From: Lachnospiraceae bacterium
GTDB taxonomy: Bacteria; Bacillota; Clostridia; Lachnospirales; Lachnospiraceae
NCBI GenBank assembly: GCA_009774395.1
Contig: VSNQ01000013.1
Span: forward strand, 4,949-52,257
Reading direction: 5' to 3'
DNA: 47,309 nt
Numbering within the stretch: position 1 is the first letter of the stretch; every line of letters begins with the position of its first letter. Shown piece after piece: positions 8,494 to 16,804 of this stretch. Both the position numbers and the translations under genes were made by a program. The notes beneath the pieces are model-generated. The model searched no databases. It saw only the letters and a list, made by a program, of their open reading frames with translations, and was not told where the DNA came from.

Positions 8494-8597
8494 TTAGAAA
8501 CTGTAAAAATAACATTGCAAACTTGTAAAGTAATTGTTACTATTCGCATATCAGTTCGACTGTGAATAGTAACAAGTTATTCCTATACAGTTCCTTA
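8494..8597. repeat. Palindromic element, TTAGGAACTGT family, copy f
   Basis: Begins TTAGAAACTGT and ends ACAGTTCCTTA. Inside, GTTACTATTC and GAATAGTAAC form a perfect inner hairpin, and ACTTGT/ACAAGT also pair. The 104-bp element occupies much of the divergent gap between purL and the NYN gene (8301-8671). A lone TTAGGAACT at 8412 may be a decayed end of another copy. Confidence 0.75.
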
Positions 8598-8671
8598 TAT
8601 TGCCGAATGAATAACAGGGGAACACTGTATTAATTTTGGACGGTTCCCAGCAAGGGAGGATACTGCAATTT

Positions 8672-9610
8672 ATGGAAGAAAAAAAATTTGCTCTGCTGAT
8701 TGACAGCGATAATATCAGTGCCAATTATATCAAGATTATTCTTGATGAACTAGCGAAATATGGCACAGTAACTTACAAACGAATTTACGGGGACTGGACA
8801 CGTTCTAACGCAACGAAATGGAAAGATGTTTTGCTTGCAAATTCCATTAATCCAGTACAGCAGTACAGCTACACCAGCGGCAAAAATGCCACAGATTCTG
8901 CAATGATTATTGATGCAATGGATATTTTATATTCTGGTCATGTCAACGGCTTCTGCCTTGCTTCCAGTGACAGCGATTTTACACGCCTTGCTATGCGACT
9001 GCGGGAAAGTGGGATGTACGTAATCGGTATGGGGGAACGCAAAACACCCGAACCTTTCCGCTCTGCCTGTGAGAAATTTGTTCTACTTGATTTAGTTTCC
9101 AATGTAGATGTAACCGCTGCCGCAGATGAATCCGCCGCCGCAGAAACCGACGCTTTAACACCATTAACAGAAATTGGAAAAGCATTGATTAAAATTATTA
9201 CAGAAAACGGAACCGATGGCACTTCAATGGATATTGGCGAACTAGGAAGCCGCCTGTCTAAAATGTATCCCTCGTTTGATGTCCGAAACTACGAATACAC
9301 AAAATTTTCTAAATTTCTGGAAGCAGCAGAATTTAAAAATACCATTTCGCTAGAATACACAGAGAATACAGTAACTGCGCATTTGCGAACCGCGGATGTA
9401 ACGCTCGACGATATCCGCCAGGAGGTTATTGGGATTCTGAAAAAATGTGATAGAAATTCCATTACTGTCGGAGAACTTGCACAAAAATTAATGCGGAAAT
9501 ATCCTGATTTCAAAAGTTCCAATTACGGATACGCCAAACTATCCAAAATGTTGGGGGATTTTAAGGAATGTAAGATTTCAAATTTGGGTAGAGTGGTTGC
9601 GCTAAAATAA
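8672..9610 (+). CDS. NYN-domain (PIN-like) protein with two OST-HTH/LOTUS-type domains
   Basis: 312 residues from ATG 8672, which has AGGGAGGA upstream. The N-terminal 145 residues form a NYN domain with the acidic residues expected of PIN-like RNases: FALLIDSDNIS, NATDSAMIIDAMDILYSG and ASSDSDFTRLAMRLRESG. Two related C-terminal segments (about residues 160-235 and 245-312) each end in a pattern like YPSFDVRNYEYTKFSKFLE or YPDFKSSNYGYAKLSKML, typical of OST-HTH/LOTUS RNA-binding domains. The role is probably RNA cleavage or RNA binding; substrate unknown. The gene is monocistronic and faces xerD across a shared hairpin element. Confidence 0.85.
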   Translation: MEEKKFALLIDSDNISANYIKIILDELAKYGTVTYKRIYGDWTRSNATKWKDVLLANSINPVQQYSYTSGKNATDSAMIIDAMDILYSGHVNGFCLASSDSDFTRLAMRLRESGMYVIGMGERKTPEPFRSACEKFVLLDLVSNVDVTAAADESAAAETDALTPLTEIGKALIKIITENGTDGTSMDIGELGSRLSKMYPSFDVRNYEYTKFSKFLEAAEFKNTISLEYTENTVTAHLRTADVTLDDIRQEVIGILKKCDRNSITVGELAQKLMRKYPDFKSSNYGYAKLSKMLGDFKECKISNLGRVVALK

Positions 9611-9660
9611 GGAAAAATATTGATTTTAAACTGCTTTGGATAGGGAATTATCACGAAAAT

Positions 9661-9758
9661 GAGGCTGTCGCAATAAGCCTTGATTATACAAGATATAGTG
9701 TTAAGCGCAACACGTTGTTATAATATCTTGTATAGTTCTTCCTTAATGCGACAGCCCC
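9661..9758. repeat. GGGGCTGTCGC-family hairpin, likely bidirectional terminator
   Basis: Outer arms GAGGCTGTCGCAATAAG (9661-9677) and CTTAATGCGACAGCCCC (9742-9758) pair. An inner perfect arm pair TATACAAGATAT/ATATCTTGTATA and a GTGTT/AACAC tip extend the fold. It lies between the convergent NYN and xerD genes, so it could end both transcripts, but it is much longer than a normal terminator. Related ends occur at 26069, 33342 and 46015. Confidence 0.7.
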
Positions 9759-9783
9759 ATCTTTGTTAGCAATTATAATGTAA

Positions 9784-10668
9784 CTATCCTCTCGGGTGTG
9801 CCTTCGCATAAACTTCCCGAATTCTATTATGCGTCATTGCCGCATAAACTTGAGTTGTGGAAATATCAGAATGTCCCAGCATCTCCTGAACACTTCGCAG
9901 GTCAGCGCCATTTTCAACCAAATGTGCCGCAAACGAATGCCGAAGAGTATGTGGTGTAATATCCGTTACAATTCCTGCTTTCTTTGCATAATACTTAATC
10001 AGCTTCCAAAAACCCTGTCTGCTCATCGGCTGTCCGGAACAGTTCACAAACAAGATATCAGAATGCAAGTCAAGCAGCATTACATTTCGTGCTTTTTCCA
10101 AATATTGAATCATTGCTCTTTTTGCGGCAGCACCAAATGGAATCACTCTCTCTTTGCTGCCATCTCTACAGATAATAAATCCCATCTGCATATTTACATC
10201 GGAAACTTTTAGGGTAATTAGTTCCGTCACGCGAATTCCGGTCGCATACAAAAGCTCTAACATTGCTTTGTCGCGGATTTCTTTGGGCGTATCGCCCTTT
10301 GGCTGTTCAAGCAGCCAGATTACTTCCTCTGTTGTTAAAATTTCTGGCATCTTCTTTTCGATCTTGGGCGCTTTCAAACCATCAGAAACATCTTTTTCCA
10401 CAATGCCCTCTTTATATAAATAATGAAAGAATGCCTTGATAGAAGCCACATTTCTTGAAATGGTAGCAGCGGCAAAATGGTTTTCTCCTAAATACACAAT
10501 ATAGGAACTCAGAACCTCTGTAGTAATTCCATTTACGTCAGATATTCCATTTTCTACTAAATACTGGCACAGCTTACCCAAATCCCTTTTATACGATAAT
10601 TCAGTATTATTCGAAGTTTTCTTTATATTATGTAAATAAGAAATAAAATTATTAATTTCCCTTTCCAT
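9784..10668 (-). CDS. xerD: Tyrosine recombinase XerD
   Basis: 294 residues, the standard XerC/D length. The N-terminal SAM-like core-binding domain is at about 1-95 and the catalytic domain at about 105-294. The complete catalytic set is visible: Arg146 (YATGIRVTEL), Lys172, His240 and Arg243 (HTLRHSFAAHL), His266 (LGHSDISTTQ) and the nucleophile Tyr275. It resolves chromosome dimers at dif with a partner recombinase. It follows nudF and the SpoIIM-like gene, matching the Bacillus nudF-spoIIM-fur-xerD neighbourhood, which supports XerD rather than a mobile integrase. It has its own promoter at 10719-10747 and an AGGAGG site 11 nt from the start. Confidence 0.93.
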   Translation of the reverse strand: MEREINNFISYLHNIKKTSNNTELSYKRDLGKLCQYLVENGISDVNGITTEVLSSYIVYLGENHFAAATISRNVASIKAFFHYLYKEGIVEKDVSDGLKAPKIEKKMPEILTTEEVIWLLEQPKGDTPKEIRDKAMLELLYATGIRVTELITLKVSDVNMQMGFIICRDGSKERVIPFGAAAKRAMIQYLEKARNVMLLDLHSDILFVNCSGQPMSRQGFWKLIKYYAKKAGIVTDITPHTLRHSFAAHLVENGADLRSVQEMLGHSDISTTQVYAAMTHNRIREVYAKAHPRG

Positions 10669-10718
10669 AAATTACAAAAACCTCCTCATAAAAAGTATTT
10701 ACCCTTATGCCTACTTCT

Positions 10719-10747
10719 ATTATATATGTGATTTGACATAAAATCAA
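10719..10747 (-). promoter_or_regulatory. xerD promoter
   Basis: On the minus strand, -35 TTGATT (10742-10747), a 17-nt spacer and a perfect -10 TATAAT (10719-10724). An AT-rich hairpin, CAGAAAATTTT (10757-10767) with AAAATTTTCTG (10780-10790), lies just upstream and may end the preceding spoIIM-like transcript. Confidence 0.65.
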
Positions 10748-10857
10748 ATACTTTTTCAGAAAATTTTGGAATTTTTTGAAAAATTTTCTGTCTTTACTTA
10801 AAATTCCTTCTGAAAAATGTATTAATTTTATGTTAAATTTCAAAAACACAGTATATT

Positions 10858-11676
10858 TCAGAATAATAGGGCTAATTTTCTTAAAATTTCCGGGTTAATA
10901 TAAGTTTCGGACAAAATTCCAAAACAAAACACCGTCAAAATAACCAAAATTTTTCGTAGTTCTGTAACCTTATTATGCCAACTGCTTGAATTTATGGCAT
11001 TGTTGTTATGGTAATATTTTTTGTCAATCCCCCAAAATTTATAAAAAATTTTTAAAAATACGATAATATAAAATATTCCATGTGGGAAAAACATCATAAT
11101 TGCCAATAAAATACCTAAAATGCCATTTTGATAAACGGAAGAAAACATCAATAATCCAAATTCAAACCCTAATCCGCCTAGAATACTATATGCCAATATT
11201 CCTCCAATTGCGCTTGTCGCACACAAAAATAAAAATATAAGCTGACCTAAGCGCGTAATCGTTACATATTCCAATAATCCTCCTTTAAATGTTTCAAAAT
11301 TTTTTAGCTGTGAAATCTGACTTGGTGCCAAGAGCGGAGTTAAAGGATTGCTGTCAATCCCGCTTCCTTTGCTGAAATAGAAAAACACCATACCAAGGCA
11401 GAACCCTGTCATAAAGACAAGCATTCTGCCATCTGGCATCGTGTTCCCATAATGCATCCTTTTATAGACCGTTTCTATAGATGGTTCTCCCATTGAATCT
11501 GTTCCTAACGATATGTTATCGTTATAGACCTGTCCTGTTCTTCCTTCTAAACTTTCTGTTGTATATTCTTGCCCTACCTGTCCGTTGTTATGGGATTTAT
11601 AATCTGCATAATTATTTTTTTCATCAAATGCTGCATTTGCATATTTCGTTGGTTCTCCTGTATTTAAACGATTCAT
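10858..11676 (-). CDS. Multi-pass membrane protein, probably SpoIIM-like
   Basis: 272 residues from ATG 11676. The first 75 or so residues are hydrophilic and Asn/Gly-rich. About five membrane segments follow (near 85-101, 144-162, 163-180, 185-212 and 242-260). The MMFFPHGIFYI motif around residue 199 matches the PHG(I/L)FE element of SpoIIM, and the neighbours nudF (upstream) and xerD (downstream) are those of spoIIM in Bacillus. SpoIIM is part of the forespore engulfment machinery. The protein is longer and more divergent than typical SpoIIM (about 200 residues), so the call rests on synteny and one motif. Confidence 0.55.
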   Translation of the reverse strand: MNRLNTGEPTKYANAAFDEKNNYADYKSHNNGQVGQEYTTESLEGRTGQVYNDNISLGTDSMGEPSIETVYKRMHYGNTMPDGRMLVFMTGFCLGMVFFYFSKGSGIDSNPLTPLLAPSQISQLKNFETFKGGLLEYVTITRLGQLIFLFLCATSAIGGILAYSILGGLGFEFGLLMFSSVYQNGILGILLAIMMFFPHGIFYIIVFLKIFYKFWGIDKKYYHNNNAINSSSWHNKVTELRKILVILTVFCFGILSETYINPEILRKLALLF

Positions 11677-11722
11677 AAAACATTTTGTCCCCTTAAACAA
11701 TGTACTTGTTTAAAGCTATGAA

Positions 11723-12262
11723 TTATTTTATAAATTTATTCTTATATGCCAAAATTGCTGCAATTGTTTTTGAATCCTCAATTGTACCACTATAGATCAT
11801 TTCCTCCAACTCTGGCAATGTATACGTTTTCACATTGATATATTCATCTTCGTCAAGATGCTGTTTTGTTTTCTCCAAATCAGTCGCCAAATAAATATCT
11901 ATTTTTTCATTACAAAATGCAACTGTTGTTCGTATTGTTATCAACTTTTCTATTTTTCTACACCGATAACCTGTTTCCTCCTCCAACTCTCTTGCTGCTG
12001 CTTCCTGTGTCGGCTCATCAGGTGTCTGCAAGCCGCCTGCCGGAATCTCCAGTGTAAACCTATCCAGAGCATTTCTATACTGTGAAACCATTAATAGCCT
12101 GCCATCCTCCAATACCCCAACCGCTGCGGCTGCACCATTATGCCCTACAAAATCCCATTCAGCAGTTTCTCCATTAGGAAGCTGAATGGTATCCTTATAA
12201 TATTTTGTAATTTTACCCTCACACTGAAGTTCCCTCTTTAACCGAATTATTTTCTCATCCAT
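11723..12262 (-). CDS. nudF: NUDIX hydrolase, ADP-ribose pyrophosphatase type
   Basis: 179 residues. A perfect Nudix box (GX5EX7REUXEEXGU) is visible as GLQTPDEPTQEAAARELEEE followed by TGY, at about residues 77-99. Preceding features typical of the ADP-ribose branch are ETAEWDFVGHNGAAAAVGVL and ISQYR/LEIPAGG-type elements (VSQYRNALDRFTLEIPAGG). It hydrolyses ADP-ribose to AMP and ribose 5-phosphate. The position upstream of the SpoIIM-like gene and xerD is as in Bacillus. Substrate is inferred from family and synteny. Confidence 0.88.
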   Translation of the reverse strand: MDEKIIRLKRELQCEGKITKYYKDTIQLPNGETAEWDFVGHNGAAAAVGVLEDGRLLMVSQYRNALDRFTLEIPAGGLQTPDEPTQEAAARELEEETGYRCRKIEKLITIRTTVAFCNEKIDIYLATDLEKTKQHLDEDEYINVKTYTLPELEEMIYSGTIEDSKTIAAILAYKNKFIK

Positions 12263-12300
12263 AATATTCTCCTTTTTGCATTTAACCCATTTGCATTAAG

Positions 12301-12331
12301 AAAACCGCTAAAAATTACTTTTAGCGGTTTT
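12301..12331 (-). terminator. Rho-independent terminator of rny
   Basis: Perfect hairpin AAAACCGCTAAAA with TTTTAGCGGTTTT around a short loop. It lies 20 bp beyond the rny stop and ahead of nudF. The U-rich arm serves as the tail on the minus strand. Confidence 0.85.
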
Positions 12332-12349
12332 ATAATTTGCATCTTTTAA

Positions 12350-13903
12350 TTATTTCGCATACTCAACAACACGAGATTCTCTTATAACATTGACCTTAAT
12401 CTGTCCAGGATATTCCAGTTCTGCTTCTATCTGCTTGGAAATATCGCGTGCCAGCAATATCATGTCAGCATCATTAATCTGTTCAGGAACTACCATAACA
12501 CGAACCTCTCTACCTGCCTGAATAGCAAAAGATTTATCGACACCTTTAAAATTGTTGGTTATTTCTTCTAATTGTTTTAATCTGGTTGTATATGTTTCGA
12601 GAGTTTCACGTCTTGCACCCGGTCTTGCGGCTGAAATAGTATCAGCGGCCTGTACCAGACAGGCAATTAACGACTGCGCCTCGACATCACCATGATGGGA
12701 TTCTACAGCATTAATGACGATTGCGGATTCTTTATACTTTCTGCATAAATCCGCACCAAGCTGTATATGTGAGCCTTCCATTTCATGATCGACTGCTTTA
12801 CCAATATCATGAAGAAGACCTGCTCTTTTTGCCATACGCACATCCAGCCCCATTTCCGCAGCCAATAATCCTGTTAAATGCGCCACTTCAATGGAATGCT
12901 TTAATGCATTTTGACCATAGCTTGTTCTAAACTTCATTTTGCCAAGAAGTTTTACAAGTTCGGGGTGAATACCATGCACACCTACTTCAAGCGTAGCAGC
13001 TTCCCCCTCCTCTTTAATCATTACTTCTACCTCTCTTTGGGCTTTTTCAACCATTTCCTCGATTCTTGCCGGATGGATTCTGCCATCTACGATAAGTTTC
13101 TCGAGCGCGATTCTTGCCACTTCCCGTCTAATAGGATCAAATCCAGAAAGAATAACGGCCTCCGGCGTATCGTCAATAATTAACTCCACACCGGTCAATG
13201 TTTCAAGCGTTCGGATATTACGTCCCTCTCTGCCGATAATTCTTCCCTTCATCTCGTCATTGGGAAGCTGCACAACGGAAATTGTTGTTTCAGATACATG
13301 ATCTGCAGCGCATTTTTGGATAGCTGTCACGACATACTCTTTCGCCTTCTTATCAGCTTCCTCCTTTGCTCTTGCTTCCATCTCTTTTACCATCACCGCT
13401 GTTTCATGTTTTACTTCGTCTTCAACAATTTTAAATAAATGCTCTTTTGCCTGTTCAGAGGTCAATCCGGAAATTCGTTCCAGTTCCTGTACCCGCTCCT
13501 CATTTAGCCTTGCGACAATTGCTCTTTGTTTTGCAAGTTCTTCCTCACGTGCAGTCAAACTCACTTCTTTCTTTTCGATAGACTCAGCCTTCTTATCAAT
13601 GCTTTCTTCCTTCTGCTGAACCCTTCTCTCATAGCGCTGTGCTTCTGCCCTGCGCTCTTTGATCTCCTTATCAAGTTCGTTCTTTGTCTTAATCGATTCC
13701 TCTTTAATCTCAAGAAGTCCCTCTCTCTTTTTTGTTTCTGCAGCTTTCAGCGCTTCATCAATAATCTCCCTAGCCTTATCTTCTGCATTTCCAATTGTTG
13801 TTTCTTGATTTTTCTTATAATTGGAAATTACAAAGTAGCCAATTACCGCACATGATGCAATAATAATAATCGCTTCTATTGCACAAATTGCAAAGATCGG
13901 CAT
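12350..13903 (-). CDS. rny: Ribonuclease Y
   Basis: 517 residues; endoribonuclease that starts mRNA decay, membrane-anchored. In order: one N-terminal membrane segment (about 5-27), a long charged coiled coil (about 30-200), a KH domain (IIGREGRNIRTLETLTGVELI, split here by position 225-245) and an HD domain with LLHDIGKAVDHEMEGSH. The ATG at 13903 is preceded by AGGAGGTGATCC, a full 12-nt complement to the 16S rRNA tail; a GTG four codons upstream overlaps that site. Its own promoter is at 14031-14059. It sits after recA-recX as in many Clostridia. Confidence 0.96.
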   Translation of the reverse strand: MPIFAICAIEAIIIIASCAVIGYFVISNYKKNQETTIGNAEDKAREIIDEALKAAETKKREGLLEIKEESIKTKNELDKEIKERRAEAQRYERRVQQKEESIDKKAESIEKKEVSLTAREEELAKQRAIVARLNEERVQELERISGLTSEQAKEHLFKIVEDEVKHETAVMVKEMEARAKEEADKKAKEYVVTAIQKCAADHVSETTISVVQLPNDEMKGRIIGREGRNIRTLETLTGVELIIDDTPEAVILSGFDPIRREVARIALEKLIVDGRIHPARIEEMVEKAQREVEVMIKEEGEAATLEVGVHGIHPELVKLLGKMKFRTSYGQNALKHSIEVAHLTGLLAAEMGLDVRMAKRAGLLHDIGKAVDHEMEGSHIQLGADLCRKYKESAIVINAVESHHGDVEAQSLIACLVQAADTISAARPGARRETLETYTTRLKQLEEITNNFKGVDKSFAIQAGREVRVMVVPEQINDADMILLARDISKQIEAELEYPGQIKVNVIRESRVVEYAK

Positions 13904-14030
13904 GTACAGGATCACCTCCTTATTAAATTTTCATTGTACAATCTCACGTGGAATAATCTAATATTCCAGCCGCATATTATTCAAATGCGTATTACGCGCA
14001 AGAATTAGATGCTGATATTACAACACTTCA

Positions 14031-14059
14031 ATTTTACCCTTTATAAACTGTTATGTCAA
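14031..14059 (-). promoter_or_regulatory. rny promoter
   Basis: On the minus strand, a perfect -35 TTGACA (14054-14059), a 17-nt spacer and -10 TAAAAT (14031-14036), giving rny a leader of about 120 nt. The leader contains a small hairpin-rich stretch (13950-14020) with no recognised riboswitch. Confidence 0.7.
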
Positions 14060-14087
14060 GACTTATATGCCGAATATTATTTTTGAA

Positions 14088-14702
14088 TCAATATTCTTGT
14101 CCGACTGCTTTGTATATTTTATCCAATGAAAATCCTTTTCGAAACAAAAATCGAATTATTTTTTGGCGTTCCTGCAAAGTCGCCTCTTGCCTGCAATAAT
14201 GCTTCTTAACCAGCAGCTTCTCAATCAGTGCTTCTTCCTCCACAAGAGGTTCTTCCTCCTCACACAGTCCATATGCTGTTTCTATATCCTCTTTAGAAAT
14301 GCCCTTGCGCATTAAATCGAGCGTTATCTGCTTCCTGCTCTTACTGTTATTTGCAGAAATAATATAGTTTTTTGCATATCGTATATCGTCAATATAACCA
14401 TATGACTGCACATACCGAAGTGCTTCTGCAATCACTTCCTCTGGATAATGATTCTGCTTTAATTTTTCTTCTAACTGAAACTTGGTGTAATCCCTACTTT
14501 TTAGTAGATTCATACAGCGCAGTTTTGCACGCTTGGGCAGTACTTCCTTCAAAATCATATTATAGATTTCCTCAGAAAGTTCTTCCTCTTTTTTTATGCC
14601 ATATTTGCGAAGTTCGCCCTTATATAGCGCAAATGAAATCTGATAATCAATGCAAATCTTAACTTTTGATTTTGTTATCTCTGCAATTTCCGTCACTAAC
14701 AT
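14088..14702 (-). CDS. recX: Regulatory protein RecX
   Basis: 204 residues of the RecX family, which modulates RecA filaments. It consists of three-helix repeats; recognisable segments are ALRYVQSYGYIDDIRYAKNYI and LMRKGISKEDIETAYG, and the C-terminal repeat IRFLFRKGFSLDKIYKAVG. The N-terminal region (1-60) has a typical beta-rich leader (KVKICIDYQISFALYKGELRKYGI). It is downstream of recA but separated from it by about 540 bp of palindromic elements, so it may be transcribed apart from recA. Confidence 0.88.
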   Translation of the reverse strand: MLVTEIAEITKSKVKICIDYQISFALYKGELRKYGIKKEEELSEEIYNMILKEVLPKRAKLRCMNLLKSRDYTKFQLEEKLKQNHYPEEVIAEALRYVQSYGYIDDIRYAKNYIISANNSKSRKQITLDLMRKGISKEDIETAYGLCEEEEPLVEEEALIEKLLVKKHYCRQEATLQERQKIIRFLFRKGFSLDKIYKAVGQEY

Positions 14703-14778
14703 ATTTTCACTTCCAAAACGCTTTGGTCTGTTATTGCCCGCTTCTTTGCATTATCCTGCTGTAACGCCTGATACTGAC

Positions 14779-14940
14779 TAAGGAACTGTAGAAAAATAAA
14801 TGACACATCTTGCTTGTCTATTTCTCCAATCTTGCAGGAGAAAAAGCCTCGCCGCAGCCCGCTGCGCCTACATTTTTTCTCCTACAATCTTGAAGAAATA
14901 TCCTGCGCAATCTGAGCACTTATTTTCCTACAATTCCTAA
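14779..14940. repeat. Palindromic element, TTAGGAACTGT family, copy c
   Basis: Starts TAAGGAACTGTAGAAAAATAA and ends TTATTTTCCTACAATTCCTAA; the arms pair over about 20 bp. The interior has GGAGAAAAA/TTTTTTCTCC and a GC-rich core. A shortened copy with nearly the same ends but without about 95 bp of interior is at 42230-42296. A degenerate relative is at 20288-20546. Confidence 0.85.
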
Positions 14941-14987
14941 TGCCAAATTTGGATTACATGGTACGCTAATGCATTTCCTTTTATACT

Positions 14988-15084
14988 GAAAAAAGATTAG
15001 ATTTGCCTTTCTACACAACACATATTGTCCGCTTATGCAGGATGGGTTGTGTAGAAATTGAAAAATCTTAACGTTTTTTCATAT
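14988..15084. repeat. Long palindrome between two other elements
   Basis: Perfect 12-bp arms TTTCTACACAAC (15008-15019) and GTTGTGTAGAAA (15046-15057), enclosed by AAGATT/AATCTT and TGAAAAAA/TTTTTTCA. With copies c and b on either side, almost the entire recX-recA gap consists of folded repeats. The family is unknown. Confidence 0.7.
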
Positions 15085-15085
15085 A

Positions 15086-15248
15086 TTAGGAATTGTCAAA
15101 AAATAACTTGTTAATTTGACGCCGTATATAGGTTCAGCTGCAAAGAAAATAATCGCAGGCGCAGCGGGGCTACGTCAAGATTATCTGATGCCGCAGATGG
15201 ACATTTAGACAAGTCAAATTGATGCGTTATTTATTGACAGTTCCTTAG
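15086..15248 (+). repeat. Palindromic element, TTAGGAACTGT family, copy b
   Basis: Starts TTAGGAATTGTCAAAAAATAA and ends TTATTTATTGACAGTTCCTTAG, with long complementary arms and the inner block GTCAAGATTATCTGATGCCG. Its last bases contain the recA stop codon (15245-15247), so the element and recA overlap by four bases. Copies a (opposite strand) and e are the closest relatives. Confidence 0.88.
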
Positions 15249-16339
15249 TTCTCTGCAACAGGTGCTGCAGTTTCTGCCGACTCCTTAGACTTGCTTTTCT
15301 TTGCCGTTTTTTCTTCTACTTCGGGTTCCGCTGCAGGTGCTGCGCTTTGCAGCCCAAAGTGCTCCCGCACTTTATTCTCAATCTCTTTGCAAACTTCAGG
15401 ATTATCCTTTAGGTACTGCTTCGCATTTTCCCTGCCCTGTCCAATTTTACCACTGCCATACGCATACCATGCGCCGCTCTTTACCACAATATTTACACTC
15501 GCTGCTAAATCAAGGATATCGCCGACCGATGAAATTCCCTCACCGAACATAATATCAAACTCTGCTTCCTTAAAAGGTGGAGCAATTTTATTCTTTACTA
15601 CCTTTACCCTCGTTCTGTTGCCGATAATTTCCCCGCTTTGTTTTAATGATTCTATTCTTCTAACATCCAATCTTACTGAGGAATAGAATTTCAGTGCGCG
15701 GCCACCTGTTGTTGTTTCAGGATTGCCAAACATAATCCCAACTTTTTCACGCAATTGATTAATAAATACGACAACGCAATTCGACTTGCTAATAATCGCT
15801 GTCAGTTTGCGCAGTGCCTGCGACATCAGCCTTGCCTGCAAACCGACATGAGAATCCCCCATATCACCGTCAATTTCTGCCTTTGGCACTAAAGCAGCAA
15901 CAGAATCCACTACCACAATATCAACTGCACCAGAACGCACCATTGTTTCTGTAATCTCAAGTGCCTGCTCTCCGTTGTCTGGCTGGGATATGTATAAATT
16001 ATCAATATCAACGCCGATATTCTTCGCATATGCAGGATCTAATGCGTGTTCCGCATCAATAAACCCTGCTATACCGCCTCTTTTTTGCACTTCTGCAATC
16101 ATATGGAGTGTAACAGTTGTCTTACCAGAAGACTCCGGCCCATAAATCTCTATGACTCTTCCCTTGGGTATACCACCTAACCCCAGTGCAATATCAAGGC
16201 TTAACGAGCCTGTGGGAATTGTTTCTACATACATCTGCGCACCAGTATCACCCAGCTTCATAACAGCTCCCTTACCGTAATTGCGCTCTATCTGGCTTAA
16301 CGCCGCATCCAATGCTTTTAATTTTTCTTCTTTTTCCAT
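15245..16339 (-). CDS. recA: DNA recombination/repair protein RecA
   Basis: 364 residues from ATG 16339 (MEKEEKLKAL), preceded by GAGGGAGA; upstream frame extension lacks homology. It binds single-stranded DNA, exchanges strands and triggers LexA cleavage. Walker A GPESSGKT is at about 67-74. VVVDSVAALVPKAEIDGDMGDSH and FINQLREKVGIMFGNPETTTGGRALKFY are classic RecA blocks. The C-terminus is low-complexity (Ala/Glu/Lys). The final stop TAA lies inside a palindromic element, so the last residues may differ from relatives. Two LexA-type boxes are in its promoter. Confidence 0.98.
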   Translation of the reverse strand: MEKEEKLKALDAALSQIERNYGKGAVMKLGDTGAQMYVETIPTGSLSLDIALGLGGIPKGRVIEIYGPESSGKTTVTLHMIAEVQKRGGIAGFIDAEHALDPAYAKNIGVDIDNLYISQPDNGEQALEITETMVRSGAVDIVVVDSVAALVPKAEIDGDMGDSHVGLQARLMSQALRKLTAIISKSNCVVVFINQLREKVGIMFGNPETTTGGRALKFYSSVRLDVRRIESLKQSGEIIGNRTRVKVVKNKIAPPFKEAEFDIMFGEGISSVGDILDLAASVNIVVKSGAWYAYGSGKIGQGRENAKQYLKDNPEVCKEIENKVREHFGLQSAAPAAEPEVEEKTAKKSKSKESAETAAPVAEN

Positions 16340-16372
16340 CTGAAATCTCCCTCTCACTTTCCATAATTTTTA

Positions 16373-16426
16373 AGAACGAATGTTTTATCTATTAACCAGT
16401 TTAAAACATTTGTTCGCATTTGTCAA
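16373..16426 (-). promoter_or_regulatory. recA promoter with LexA (SOS) boxes
   Basis: On the minus strand, -35 TTGACA (16421-16426), a 17-nt spacer and -10 TAAACT (16398-16403). The spacer holds AAAACATTTGTTCG (16403-16416 on the plus strand), 11 of 14 matches to the Gram-positive SOS box CGAACATATGTTCG. A weaker box, AGAACGAATGTTTT (16373-16386), lies downstream of the -10. LexA control of recA is the expected arrangement in Firmicutes. Confidence 0.8.
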
Positions 16427-16549
16427 TACCTAAATTGATTTAATTGTGCCGTACTCCGATATCTGTTTTTCTTACTGCAATAACCTTATCATATATTTCC
16501 ACCGAAAACAAGTTCTAATTTTTACATTTCGTTACTAATTTAGCGCCTA

Positions 16550-16625
16550 GTCGAGTAGACATATCCCTTACAGGATATGCCCCTCACAAAAACCGGCGTG
16601 CGGCTTTCCCGCATTGGGCTCTTTG
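16550..16625 (+). other. Hairpin-rich debris, possibly from a mobile element
   Basis: CATATCC/GGATATG form a hairpin near 16559-16580, followed by a GC-rich imperfect hairpin from CCGGCGTGCGG and CCGCATTGGG. The GC content differs from the surroundings and the text resembles non-coding flanks of retroelements or insertion sequences I have seen in Clostridia, but I cannot name the family. The remainder of 16427-16804 has only a 35-codon reading frame at 16723 that I do not support. Confidence 0.35.
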
Positions 16626-16804
16626 CAAAACCAATTATTCAACAGATGTCACACGTACATATGGTTTTTTTCAATTTTCTATGGTAAAATGGAAACAAAA
16701 GAAACAGAGAGGTATTTCTAGCATGAAAAAGGGGAAAAGCTTGCGCAGCAGATTCCCACACCAGCTTTGTATGGATATTATAATCACAGAAAGGGGAAAA
16801 TTCT

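Noticed and set aside
9784..10668. Phage or island integrase
   Set aside because: Length, complete XerD residues and the nudF/spoIIM-like neighbours indicate the housekeeping recombinase XerD.
16550..16625. Complete group II intron
   Set aside because: No reverse transcriptase frame and no domain V/VI structure nearby; at most a short remnant of some mobile element.
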